The notes beneath the pieces are model-generated. The model was not told the origin of the DNA. It ran no database searches and saw nothing but the letters and a program-made list of their open reading frames with translations. From G963677445 sp963678275 (lineage in GTDB: Bacteria; Bacteroidota; Ignavibacteria; Ignavibacteriales; Melioribacteraceae): a DNA stretch of 64,000 nt. The stretch lies in contig OY782765.1 in the NCBI GenBank assembly GCA_963678275.1, forward strand, positions 1,922,001-1,986,000. Direction: 5' to 3'. Of this stretch, positions 18,474 through 27,249 are shown one piece after another. The number at the start of each line of letters is the position of its first letter. Positions within the stretch are counted from its first letter, which is position 1. The position numbers were made by a program, and so were the translations under genes.

Positions 18474-19047
18474 AAATTAACTGCCGCTGAAAACTTATGG
18501 TTCTATATGAAATCCAGTGGGTAATGAAAGGACAGCCATTTATTGAATGGACAGAAATATACACTTATAAACTGCAACAAACCTGTCGAAATATGGTGTA
18601 CCTGACGGCACACTTGAACGCTTTCTTCTTTTTTTTCTACCAATATTTTGTCCCTGACGGGACAATAAAAATGAATAATACAGATCATCCCTTGGTAAGA
18701 ATGAGGGGAAATATATCGATTTTGCGTTTCAAACAAATATATCATATCAACGAGGAATGAAATAGAATTTTAGAAAAAAGAAGACTAACCGGATAATAGA
18801 ATCAAATAAGCGTTAAAATTCAGTTAACCGGAAAAAGAACCGGAGGTTTTAGAGACAAAGAAAATTTCATCAATGTTCAACCTGGTTTTTTGCTGACTCA
18901 AATTCAATTACCCACTATAATTCACATAGAACCAAACTTATTTTGAAGGTGAAATAATTATTCTCTACTCTTTTTTTTATCTGTCCCGCTTTGTAGCTTA
19001 GGTAGCAGTAATCTTTTATTTATTGCATAAAAAATTTGAGTTCCCCA
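18474..19047. other. Gene-free stretch occupied by a TIR element
   Basis: Apart from ~25 bases after the stop and ~110 before the next gene, the gap is filled by the 436-bp inverted-repeat element at 18498-18933. I found no coding sequence with support. Confidence 0.65.
18498..18933. mobile_element. 436-bp inverted-repeat element carrying the inner small TIR sequence
   Basis: Ends are GGTTCTATATGAA...CCAGTGGGTAAT (18498-18525) and ATTACCCACTATAATTCACA...AGAACC (18907-18933), imperfect inverse copies over about 27 bases. At 18594-18668 it contains the left half of the small element found in X1 and X2 (TATGGTGTACCTGACGGC ... TACCAATATTTTGTCCC). The same small element has therefore landed in an unrelated outer element. 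Confidence 0.7.
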
Positions 19048-19488
19048 ATGAATAAAAAAATACCCGGTGTGTTAAGTCTCCTCTTTATTTTTTCTGCGGC
19101 TCTGCTGGCAGTCTATTATTTGTTTCAGATTAAAACCGACTACGCGATCATCTACCTGGTGTCGGTTTTTGCGGGATCGCTGTTGATGGTCCGCTCATGG
19201 TGTACAAAATGCTCCCGTAGTGATAGATGCCCCCATATTATCCCGGGCTTTATGATAAAACTTATGAAAAAAAGGGAGCCGGGAAAATATGAGAGGATGG
19301 ATTACGCGGGATTAATTGCCGGATTTCTTTTGATTCTGCTTCCGCCGCAGTTTTGGCTCATTCAAAGTCTTCCACACTTTCTGATTTTTTGGGGAATGAT
19401 CATTCTCGGTATAATTGAGATAAGGCTTTATCTCTGTAAAGATTGTAATAACAGCTATTGCGTATTATCAGGGAACAGGATAAAATGA
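19048..19488 (+). CDS. Four-helix membrane protein with paired CxxC motifs
   Basis: 146 residues from the ATG at 19048 (a TTG at 19036 in frame is less likely). Four predicted helices lie at about 8-25, 30-48, 92-108 and 110-128. CTKCSRSDRCPH follows helix 2 and CKDCNNSYCV follows helix 4, so both cysteine clusters are on the same face and could hold metal together. I do not recognise the family. The stop overlaps the start of the Cdd1-like gene (ATGA), which implies coupling. Confidence 0.68.
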   Translation: MNKKIPGVLSLLFIFSAALLAVYYLFQIKTDYAIIYLVSVFAGSLLMVRSWCTKCSRSDRCPHIIPGFMIKLMKKREPGKYERMDYAGLIAGFLLILLPPQFWLIQSLPHFLIFWGMIILGIIEIRLYLCKDCNNSYCVLSGNRIK

Positions 19489-19751
19489 AAGAATCTCTTA
19501 AAAACCTGCAGGTAATTCCCGGTGTCGGCAAGAGCATCGCGCAGGATCTGATTGATATAGGCATCACCGATGTAGCGGCTCTGCGGGGCAAAGATCCTGA
19601 AAATTTATATGACATGTCTAATAATTTTAATGGTGTAATTCAGGACAGATGTCTTCTTTATGTTTTCAGGTGCGCGGTTTATTTTGCCGAAAATGAAAAT
19701 CCTGAACCGGAGAAACTAAAGTGGTGGAATTGGAAAGATACCAGAAAATAA
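19485..19751 (+). CDS. Cdd1-like helix-hairpin-helix protein
   Basis: 88 residues. LQVIPGVGKSIAQDLIDIGITDVAAL is the helix-hairpin-helix core (positions ~8-33) and DRCLLYVFRCAVYFAE is the C-terminal segment of the 'pathogenicity locus Cdd1' family. The length matches that family. Helix-hairpin-helix domains bind DNA non-specifically; the role of Cdd1 proteins is not established. It overlaps the CxxC membrane gene by four bases and is ten bases ahead of the MFS gene, so all three form one operon. Confidence 0.82.
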   Translation: MKESLKNLQVIPGVGKSIAQDLIDIGITDVAALRGKDPENLYDMSNNFNGVIQDRCLLYVFRCAVYFAENENPEPEKLKWWNWKDTRK

Positions 19752-19761
19752 ATTTTATTCC

Positions 19762-20958
19762 ATGAGTGGGAAACTAATTTCACGGTATCTCGGCGCCTAT
19801 CGCGGATTGCCTAAAAAAGCCTGGCTTCTGTCCTTTGTAGTGCTTATCAATCGCAGCGGGTCGATAGTGCTTTTTTTCTTAACTCTCTACCTCACCAATG
19901 TACTGAATTATTCGGTTAGTGAAGCGGGAAAAATAATCACTATATATGGCGCCGGAACACTCTCGGGAGCTTTTCTCGGAGGTTGGCTGACTGATAAGAT
20001 CGGCTCAGTTAAGGTGCAGTTTCTCAGCCTTTTTATAGCTGGATGGGGTTATATATTCCTTTCTTTCCTGAAAGAACCAATTTTCATTTCAGTAACTGTT
20101 TTTATCCTGGCAACAATTGCCGAATCATTCAGGCCGGCAAATAGCGCGCTGCTTTCTGAAGTCTGCGCGCCTGAGCTACGAACCCGCGGATTTGCCCTGA
20201 ACAGGCTGGCAATCAATCTTGGGGTATCCATCGGACCGGCTATTGGGGGATTCCTGGCAACAGTAAATTATAAGTATCTTTTCTGGGTTGACGGCCTGAC
20301 ATGCATAGGAGCATCTTTTCTTCTATTACTCTTTTTCGGTAAAAAAGAATGGCGAAAAATAACCGCGGTTCATGTTTCTTCTGATTCTGTAAAAAAATGG
20401 TGGAGCGACGGCCCGTTTATCCTGCTTCTTTTTCTGATGCTTTTAATGGGAATAAACTTTCTGCAGATTTTTAATACATGGCCTCTGTATCTTGAAGAAT
20501 ATTATCATCTGCCGGAAGATAAAATTGGTTTACTTCTCGCCGTAAATGCCATAATGATAGTATTATTGGAAATGCCCCTGGTACACAGGATAGAAAGTTT
20601 TCAGCCATTAAAAATCATGGCCGCGGGAGCATTTCTTCTGTTCAGCGGTTTCGCGTTATTACCCCTTAATTCAGCTTTTTCCTGGGCTGTTCTTACAGTT
20701 ATTATCTGGAGCGCGGGGGAAATCCTGGTTTTTCCTCTCCTCGCAGGTTTTATCGCCAACCGGGCCGATGACTCCAACAGGGGCAAATATATGGGGATGT
20801 TCTCATTTTCATTCGGTTTCGCGTTTACTATCGGTCCCGCGATAACTACATCAATTTATGAATCTTTTGGTCCCGATACACTTTGGTTAATTGGCGGACT
20901 GACCGGAATATTTGTTTCGGCAGGTTTTTTAATTGTTGAAAAATGGATCCGGGAATGA
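19762..20958 (+). CDS. MFS transporter (DHA1-like drug/metabolite exporter)
   Basis: 398 residues with twelve predicted helices. GGWLTDKIGSVKVQ (~74-87) is the conserved loop 2-3 motif A, and ELRTRGFALNRLAINLGVSIGP is the 'motif C'-like region of drug exporters. The central cytoplasmic loop FGKKEWRKITAV is short. Substrate is unknown. It is the last gene of the three-gene operon starting at 19048. Confidence 0.88.
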   Translation: MSGKLISRYLGAYRGLPKKAWLLSFVVLINRSGSIVLFFLTLYLTNVLNYSVSEAGKIITIYGAGTLSGAFLGGWLTDKIGSVKVQFLSLFIAGWGYIFLSFLKEPIFISVTVFILATIAESFRPANSALLSEVCAPELRTRGFALNRLAINLGVSIGPAIGGFLATVNYKYLFWVDGLTCIGASFLLLLFFGKKEWRKITAVHVSSDSVKKWWSDGPFILLLFLMLLMGINFLQIFNTWPLYLEEYYHLPEDKIGLLLAVNAIMIVLLEMPLVHRIESFQPLKIMAAGAFLLFSGFALLPLNSAFSWAVLTVIIWSAGEILVFPLLAGFIANRADDSNRGKYMGMFSFSFGFAFTIGPAITTSIYESFGPDTLWLIGGLTGIFVSAGFLIVEKWIRE

Positions 20959-21796
20959 TATCATCATTTTGATTATACCATTTCAGGATAAATAAATTCA
21001 ATCACTTTTTTCAATTCAGAACTCCTGACTCCTGGTAAGAAAAACAACTACTTATTGAAAGCTATTCGTAAACTAAATTGTCGTAATATTGACGCGCATC
21101 CCGAAATATTATCGGATAACTTATTGATTCGCGGACTGTTATAAAGATATTTATTGTACTCCCGCGGATAAATATGGTGTACCTGACGGCACACCGAATA
21201 TTTTGCTTTTCACTATATTACCAATATGCTGTCCCTAACGGGACATAAAATAAAAATCACTGATAATATTGCCCGGTCATTGGCAAAAAATTGGCAGAAA
21301 AAAAAGAAAGCTACCAAGTGTGCCGTCAGGTTCACCATATAACACCCTCTGAACTATATTCGGCGCCTTAAGTGGGGGAAATAAATCGCAAAAAATTCGT
21401 TGAATTGTATCTTGGTGTGTGAAATCACGACATAATAATTTGATGGGAGTCAGGATTTCTGCAACTGAGAAGTATACGCCGCGGGTTATTGCCCGAAGAT
21501 AAATTTCTTACTCCGGCCGAAAAAATTTCAGAGGTAAAATTTCATCACCAAACGCTTTATATTATCTGTCAGACCTGCCAGATTATTTGCCGGTCCCGCA
21601 AGAGGTTTTCCAATGGTAGCTTTCACCATAAGTACATTTTACCATTCCACACAGCTTTATTGAGCTTATTCCACATTCAAAACGTCTAATATTTATTATA
21701 CCGGTTTGACCGCTCACATGAATTTATATGGCTGCATTAATGTTTAACACATATATATTTCCAAAAAAACAAAGTTCAAATAGAATGGAGTAATCT
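20959..21796. other. Gene-free stretch with TIR element X2
   Basis: The 445-bp element at 21017-21461 fills most of the gap. The last ~330 bases before 21797 are AT-rich without a clear gene; a possible short frame at 21489 has no ribosome site or recognisable product. AGAATGGAG before 21797 is the ribosome site of the peptidase. Confidence 0.65.
21017..21461 (+). mobile_element. 445-bp non-autonomous TIR element X2 with nested small TIR element
   Basis: Ends CAGAACTCCTGACTCC and GGAGTCAGGATTTCTG match as inverse repeats at 15 of 16 positions. The inner element lies at about 21172-21348, with TATGGTGTACCTGACGGC at its left and the inverse GCCGTCAGGTTCACCATA at its right, around CCCTAACGGGAC. 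The whole aligns, inverted, with 4384-4830. It has no coding capacity. Confidence 0.82.
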
Positions 21797-23746
21797 ATGA
21801 CAAGAAAAACAATGGTTTTGTTTTTAGTTCTTCTGTTTACAGCAGTAACGCAAATAAGCGCCCAGGTCGAAAGGAGAGAAGAGGGCAATCTCGTGATCGA
21901 AAATATCCCCGATATCCCGGAAAGTGTGATTGACAGGATGATCCAATACAGAAATGCCCGTTCAGCGGGATTCCGCGGCTGGCTTCCATCAGGCGAAGGA
22001 ATGCTAATGTCAACACGTTTCGGTGAAACCTCACAGATTCATATTATCAAAAAACCGGGAGGCGCGCGAACCCAGATTACTTTTTTTAATGAGCCGGTAA
22101 GCTCAACAGCGCTTTGTCCCGATAAATCTAAAAACGGGTTCCTTTTCATGAAGGATGTCGGCGGAAGTGAATTTTACCAGATATTTTGGTTCGATATGGA
22201 AAATGGGACCAGCAAAATGATTACGGATGGTAAATCACGTTTCGGAATTTTAAACTGGTCTAATAAAGGGGACAAATTCACCTACTACAGCACCCAGAGA
22301 AACGGCCGCGACTGGGATGTATACCTGGCGTCGATTGATGATCCGGAAAAAGGAAAACCTGTCTTGGAAAAAAGCGGCGTCTGGGCGGCGGTTGACTGGT
22401 CGCCTGATGATTCAAAACTTATAATAATGAATTATGTTTCGGCTAACGAATCATATTATCATATATTGGATGTAGAATCGGGAAAACTGGAACAAATTAA
22501 CCCCAGTGATGAAAAAATAGCCTACGGTTCAGCAATTTTTGATAAAAACGGCAATGGTGTTTATCTTACTTCAGATGAGGGAACCGAGTTCAGCCACCTG
22601 CGCTATTATTACTTAAAATCGAAAAAAACGACTGTGCTGACAAAAGATATCCCCTGGGATATTGGTGATATGGAGCTTTCCAAAGATGGATCGAAACTTG
22701 CTTTTACTGCCAATGAAGATGGCGTAGGCACAATGTATATGATGGATACAAAATCGGGTAAATATGAAAAAGTGAAAGGTATTCCTGTCGGACAGGTGTA
22801 TTCTCTCGATTTCAGTCATGATGGAAAACATCTCGGCTTTGTCAATAATAATCATAAAACTCCCGGAGATATTTACAGCCTTGAATTGGGAACCGGTAAA
22901 CTGACCCGCTGGACTTACAGTGAGGTGGGAGGATTAAATACCGAAGAATTTTCAGCAACCGAACTTATTCATTATAAAACCTTCGATAACGTTGATGGTA
23001 AAAAAAGGGAAATTCCCGCGTTTATTACCAGGCCAAAAAACAAAAAGGGCCCTTTTCCTGTTGTAATTGATATTCATGGCGGACCTGAAGCCCAGGCTCA
23101 GCCCGGTTTTTCATCCACTCTTCAGTTTTGGGCAAATGAACTGGGTATTGCCGTAATTGAACCGAACGTCCGTGGTTCTTCCGGTTATGGCAAATCATAT
23201 CTCCAGCTTGATAACGGATTTAAACGTGAGGAATCAGTCAAAGATATAGGTGCGCTCCTTGACTGGATCGAAGAACAACCCGATCTCGACGCCTCCTCTG
23301 TCTGTGTTTTCGGAGGTTCCTATGGTGGTTACATGGTTCTCGCTTCAATGGTGAATTACAATGACCGGATAAAATGCGGTGTCGATATCGTGGGAATCAG
23401 CAACTTTGTAACTTTCCTCGAAAATACAAAACCCTACCGCCAGGATTTACGCAGAGTGGAATATGGAGATGAACGGGACCCGGATATGCGTGAATTCCAG
23501 ATGAAAATATCACCAACTACCAATGCCCACAAAATTACAAAACCTCTGTTTATCGTTCAGGGACTTAATGATCCCCGTGTTCCGGCGAGTGAAGCGGAGC
23601 AGATTCTCGCGAAAGTGCGTGATAACGGTGGTGAAGCCTGGTATCTTCTCGCGAAAGATGAGGGACACGGTTTCCGTAAAAAACAAAACAGAGACTATTT
23701 CAGTTATTCAGTTGTGATGTTTTTTGAAGAGTATTTGCTGAAATAA
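21797..23746 (+). CDS. Secreted S9 family serine peptidase (prolyl oligopeptidase-type)
   Basis: 649 residues. The signal peptide ends in SAQ at residue 23. Residues ~45-385 form a beta-propeller with blades such as VDWSPDDSKLI, MELSKDGSKLAF and LDFSHDGKHLGF. The catalytic domain has VFGGSYGGYMV (Ser508), the acid in GLNDPRVPASE and the histidine in DEGHGF. It ends in a strong terminator 22 bases after the stop and is transcribed alone. The active-site motif is canonical, unlike that of the 6761 paralogue. Confidence 0.94.
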   Translation: MTRKTMVLFLVLLFTAVTQISAQVERREEGNLVIENIPDIPESVIDRMIQYRNARSAGFRGWLPSGEGMLMSTRFGETSQIHIIKKPGGARTQITFFNEPVSSTALCPDKSKNGFLFMKDVGGSEFYQIFWFDMENGTSKMITDGKSRFGILNWSNKGDKFTYYSTQRNGRDWDVYLASIDDPEKGKPVLEKSGVWAAVDWSPDDSKLIIMNYVSANESYYHILDVESGKLEQINPSDEKIAYGSAIFDKNGNGVYLTSDEGTEFSHLRYYYLKSKKTTVLTKDIPWDIGDMELSKDGSKLAFTANEDGVGTMYMMDTKSGKYEKVKGIPVGQVYSLDFSHDGKHLGFVNNNHKTPGDIYSLELGTGKLTRWTYSEVGGLNTEEFSATELIHYKTFDNVDGKKREIPAFITRPKNKKGPFPVVIDIHGGPEAQAQPGFSSTLQFWANELGIAVIEPNVRGSSGYGKSYLQLDNGFKREESVKDIGALLDWIEEQPDLDASSVCVFGGSYGGYMVLASMVNYNDRIKCGVDIVGISNFVTFLENTKPYRQDLRRVEYGDERDPDMREFQMKISPTTNAHKITKPLFIVQGLNDPRVPASEAEQILAKVRDNGGEAWYLLAKDEGHGFRKKQNRDYFSYSVVMFFEEYLLK

Positions 23747-23767
23747 TATAATTTTTGCTTAATTTTA

Positions 23768-23802
23768 AAAACCCCTTTTATGCCCCCGAAAGGGGTTTTT
23801 TG
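23768..23802 (+). terminator. Rho-independent terminator
   Basis: AAACCCCTTTTATGCCCCCGAAAGGGGTTTTTTG: a ten-base-pair stem with a T6 tail just after the peptidase gene. Confidence 0.92.
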
Positions 23803-23926
23803 TATAATCTCCCTCTTGGTGACATCTTTTGACATCTCCTTACTTTCTTATGACAACTACCCTCCTTTCCTTTTCGTCTTAATTAACAGAACGAGATAAA
23901 AATTATTACAAAAAGGAGATATAAAA

Positions 23927-24319
23927 ATGAAAAGAAATCAGAGCCAAACTACAGTATTATTAACACTTCTTACACTGCTTATATTAAGCGTATCAGCTTA
24001 TGGAATGAAACCGGCATACCAAAATCTGGAAAACGGAATAAAATCCTCCAACCCGGGACTCAAAAAATCAAGCATATACTTGGCCGGTAAATATGAAATA
24101 AAAGAGCTTCTGCCGGTTATGCGGGAAGAGCTTAAAACCGCGTCCGATCCGGAGCTTAAAAAACTTATGATAAGGGCCATTTATAAAATTGACGCTTATT
24201 CGGCAATGAAGTCAATTATTGAAATTTCATCAACAACAGATAATAAACATATCAGAAAACTTTGCGAAGCGCTTAACGCGGATTATAATAAAGAGATGAG
24301 CGCTTACGCGGCAAGATAA
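23927..24319 (+). CDS. Small secreted helical protein, HEAT-repeat-like
   Basis: 130 residues with AAAAGGAG at the start. The signal peptide ends near residue 26 (VSAYG). The rest alternates helices in a HEAT-like pattern: KSSIYLAGKYEIKELLPVMREEL, DPELKKLMIRAIYKIDAYSAMKSIIE, NKHIRKLCEALNADYNKE. About three repeats are visible, too few for a confident family call. Its own promoter region (23803-23926) and terminator make it a single-gene unit. A periplasmic protein-binding role is a guess. Confidence 0.7.
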   Translation: MKRNQSQTTVLLTLLTLLILSVSAYGMKPAYQNLENGIKSSNPGLKKSSIYLAGKYEIKELLPVMREELKTASDPELKKLMIRAIYKIDAYSAMKSIIEISSTTDNKHIRKLCEALNADYNKEMSAYAAR

Positions 24320-24350
24320 ATAGTTCTGACGATTTAAGATATTACATTTA

Positions 24351-24380
24351 TCCCCCGGATTTATTTCGGGGGATTTTTTT
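24351..24380 (+). terminator. Rho-independent terminator
   Basis: TCCCCCGGATTTATTTCGGGGGATTTTTTT: seven GC-rich stem pairs with T7, 31 bases after the HEAT-like gene. Confidence 0.93.
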
Positions 24381-25767
24381 ATTTAAACTGGATAATCCTC
24401 AAATTTCCTAAGCTGTCAAAGCCAGAACCAAAAGGAATAACAAAAGAAATAATCATAATTTTAATCATAAACTGGCAAGCCAGAAGTGAAAAGTCAGTTA
24501 ATTGATAATTAAAAGATGACCCAGTTTATTTTATTAAAACATTCTGACCTAATTCTTATCCTGGTAATCCTGTTTTTTCGCGTCCATCAGTGAAATCCGC
24601 GAGTAATAGTGCCCCGGTTAAAAAAGGCAATAAGGTTGAAATTTTTGAGGGCTTGCTATTGCTACTAAGGTTAAAAAATCAAAAAATAAGGTTTCATTAC
24701 ATTCTTTTCATTCCTCATTCGTAATTCGTAATTCGTAATTTCTTTAGTGGCTTTTCTTCTGCCTCATCAACGAAATCTGCGTAATCAAAAAATCTGCGGC
24801 TCTCTTGACCTTATTAATTGTTCATTGTTCATTATTAATTATTAATTGCATCTTTGCCATTTTGCGTAGAATTTGATTCCTTACGGAGTAATCATAATCC
24901 TTTTTCCGAGTACGACTATTTAATTGATGTACTCTATTCAATATTCTGCCATAAAAAGCAAGAATATTATTGTTAAGTCGCCTAAATTTTCCCCAAGCAG
25001 AGCTTGAGAAAAAAACCCCGAAGGGGGTTAAACCTAATAGCCACGGGGTGTTCACGCAGTGAATTCCCCGTGGGGGCGGTTAGTATAATATTGAAATTCT
25101 GGCTCAGCCGGCTTATTGATTTAGAATCGCGGCCTGATTATCGACAACATGTTATTGGCTGGCTTTTTGACAAATTTTGCTCCTTGGATTATCCTCAACA
25201 TGTTGGCGTTAGTGTGATGATAAGGGCCTAATTGTTAATTGATTCTCGCGCAAAGGCCGCAAAGAAAAACAGGATTTACAGGATTGTTTTGATGAACAGG
25301 ATAAAAAATCCGTATCGGTATCGTTTTTTACTCACCCAGGGAAAAATGAACAAAACCAATACAACCACCAGCCTCGCCATCATACTCTTACTCATACTCT
25401 GATTTTTTCTCATTCATAATTCATAATTCACCATTCACAATTATTTTCCCCCATTCACAATTAATTACCTCTTGCATAAAAAAACAAGATTCATTATTTT
25501 GCGCATGACTGATTGTTTTTGGGGTAATAAGCGCTTGAATAAGAAAATCATGCTTTTTTCAAGATAGATAATTGTGTGTTTAATTTTGACTTAATAGAAC
25601 CATGAAGTTACATGCTAAAGCTGTAGAAAACAAGATTTCTTTAACACTTTTGGTTATTCAGATTTGTATTTGCTATAATCCAAAAATGAAAGGATAGCGT
25701 ATCTAATTTGGCATTGAATAATTAATTCAGTGCGAATATATCAAAAAAGATTATTTAAGAGGAAGCA
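24381..25767. other. Repeat island upstream of the dGTPase-like gene
   Basis: No gene is supported. Modules in order: CTGGCAAGCCAG palindrome (~24471); a ~290-bp segment (24475-24765) that recurs inverted at 48921-49198; GTAATTCGTAATTC tandem (~24719); 'CAACGAAATCTGCG' and TTAATTGTTCATT modules; ~45-bp module (~24853); a segment 24900-25231 that recurs inverted at 43779-44110, including the CCCCGAAGGGGG palindromes and copy B of the five-copy repeat. The last ~250 bases (25500-25767) are not repeat-like and hold the presumed promoter (TTGCTATAAT near 25668). Confidence 0.75.
25101..25231 (+). repeat. Five-copy 130-bp repeat, copy B
   Basis: Starts at the GGCTCAGCCGG palindrome, contains both AACATGTT sites and ends ATAAGGGCCTAA. 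The frame reads DYRQHVIGWLFDKFCS ... PQHVGVSVMIRA, then stop. Confidence 0.85.
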
Positions 25768-27138
25768 ATGAAAGAAAGATGGGAAAAACTACTTACACCT
25801 AAAAGATTTCGTGAATCTTCAACTATCAGAGATAAAATGGATAGAAGAAATCCATTTGAAAATGATTATTCAAGAATAATACTTTCTGCTCCTTTAAGGC
25901 GCCTTCAGAACAAAACTCAAGTATTTCCATTAGAGGAAAATGATTTTATTCGAACAAGATTAACACATTCATTAGAGGTATCCAACTTTGCACGGAGTTT
26001 AGGATTAAGTATTGAAAAATTATTGATTGAACGAAAAAAATTGCATCCTAAACATGATGGAGATCTTAGTTCTATTCTTTCCTGTGCCGGTTTAATTCAT
26101 GACATTGGTAACCCACCATTTGGTCATTTTGGTGAACAAATAATTCAAAAGTACTTTACAAAACATTTTGAAGATAAAAGAAATATAGAACACTTTTCAA
26201 TTGAAGAGCTAGCAGATTTTCAAAAATTTGATGGAAACGCACAAAGTTTTAGGTTAGTAAGAAAACTGCATTTAAGTAAAGATGAATTCAGCCTAAATTT
26301 AACGTACCCTGTCTTAGCATCAATACTGAAATATCCACACGACTCAATCAATGGAAATAATGAAAATAAAGGACTAAGTTTTTCAAAATTTGGTTATTTT
26401 CAGACAGAAAAGGAAGATTTTGAGTCAATAAACCATACACTCGAATTACAGAATAGACGACATCCACTTGTATACATTTTAGAAGCAGCAGACGATATCG
26501 CATATTCAGTTGCAGATATTGAAGATGGATGTAAAAAGGGTATCATTGATAAAGATATATTATTTGATCATTTTAACACGGAACTTAAGGATTCAATAAA
26601 TAAAAAATTTATTAGCATAATGAATGATATTGATAAAGCAATTCCGGTTGATTTCCCTAATCGTACTTCAATGCTAATTCAAAACATAAGAGTTAAAGCT
26701 CAATCACAAATGCTTATTCATACAGTAGACTCGTTTATAGCTAATCATGATGCCATTCTGGATGGATCATTTGACGAAGATATCGTATTAGTATCTAAAT
26801 CAAAATGTTTACGTAAGGCATTTAAAAAATTAAGTCTGTTTAACTTTAGTGATCAGAGTGTATTACGAAGAGAATTATTGGGAGAAAAAACTCTTAATTT
26901 CTTGTTGCAATTATTTACTGAGTCTGTGTTGTCGGATAATAAATTAAAGCCTAAAACAAAAGAGGCAAAAGTGTATAAACTACTTTCAGATAATTACAAA
27001 TACATTCAGAACAACTTTAGTAAATATCCAAATGAAACATATAAAAACTTGCAAATCGTTGTTGACTATATTAGTGGTATGACAGATAAATATGCTTATT
27101 ATTTGTACAGACAATTTTCTGGTATCATAATTCATTAG
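25768..27138 (+). CDS. dGTP triphosphohydrolase-like HD-domain protein
   Basis: 456 residues from an ATG with AGAGGAAG upstream. SAPLRRLQNKTQVFP (40-54) is the dGTPase N-terminal signature. The HD metal site is His67 (RTRLTHSLEVS), His111-Asp112 (GLIHDIGNPPFGHFGE) and Asp242 or 243 (EAADDIAYSVADIEDG). DGNAQSFR (155-162) is the conserved substrate loop. Such enzymes cleave dGTP to deoxyguanosine and triphosphate; some act in phage defence by draining dNTPs. The coding sequence is clearly more A- and T-rich than the neighbouring core genes, and it lies between a repeat island and an insertion sequence, so it is probably acquired. No second defence gene is visible. Confidence 0.9.
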   Translation: MKERWEKLLTPKRFRESSTIRDKMDRRNPFENDYSRIILSAPLRRLQNKTQVFPLEENDFIRTRLTHSLEVSNFARSLGLSIEKLLIERKKLHPKHDGDLSSILSCAGLIHDIGNPPFGHFGEQIIQKYFTKHFEDKRNIEHFSIEELADFQKFDGNAQSFRLVRKLHLSKDEFSLNLTYPVLASILKYPHDSINGNNENKGLSFSKFGYFQTEKEDFESINHTLELQNRRHPLVYILEAADDIAYSVADIEDGCKKGIIDKDILFDHFNTELKDSINKKFISIMNDIDKAIPVDFPNRTSMLIQNIRVKAQSQMLIHTVDSFIANHDAILDGSFDEDIVLVSKSKCLRKAFKKLSLFNFSDQSVLRRELLGEKTLNFLLQLFTESVLSDNKLKPKTKEAKVYKLLSDNYKYIQNNFSKYPNETYKNLQIVVDYISGMTDKYAYYLYRQFSGIIIH

Positions 27139-27249
27139 ATAAATCAAGGAACTCTCTAAGAATATTGGTTTCTTTGGGTAGAAAATATACCAGCCCGTAT
27201 GCAAATTCCCGGAGGAAACTGGGGCCTACGGATAGATACCCAAAGGCGC

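Noticed and set aside
27139..27249. Target-site duplication for the IS1182 element
   Set aside because: The four to eight bases on the left (GCGC) and right (TCTG) of the inverted repeats do not match.
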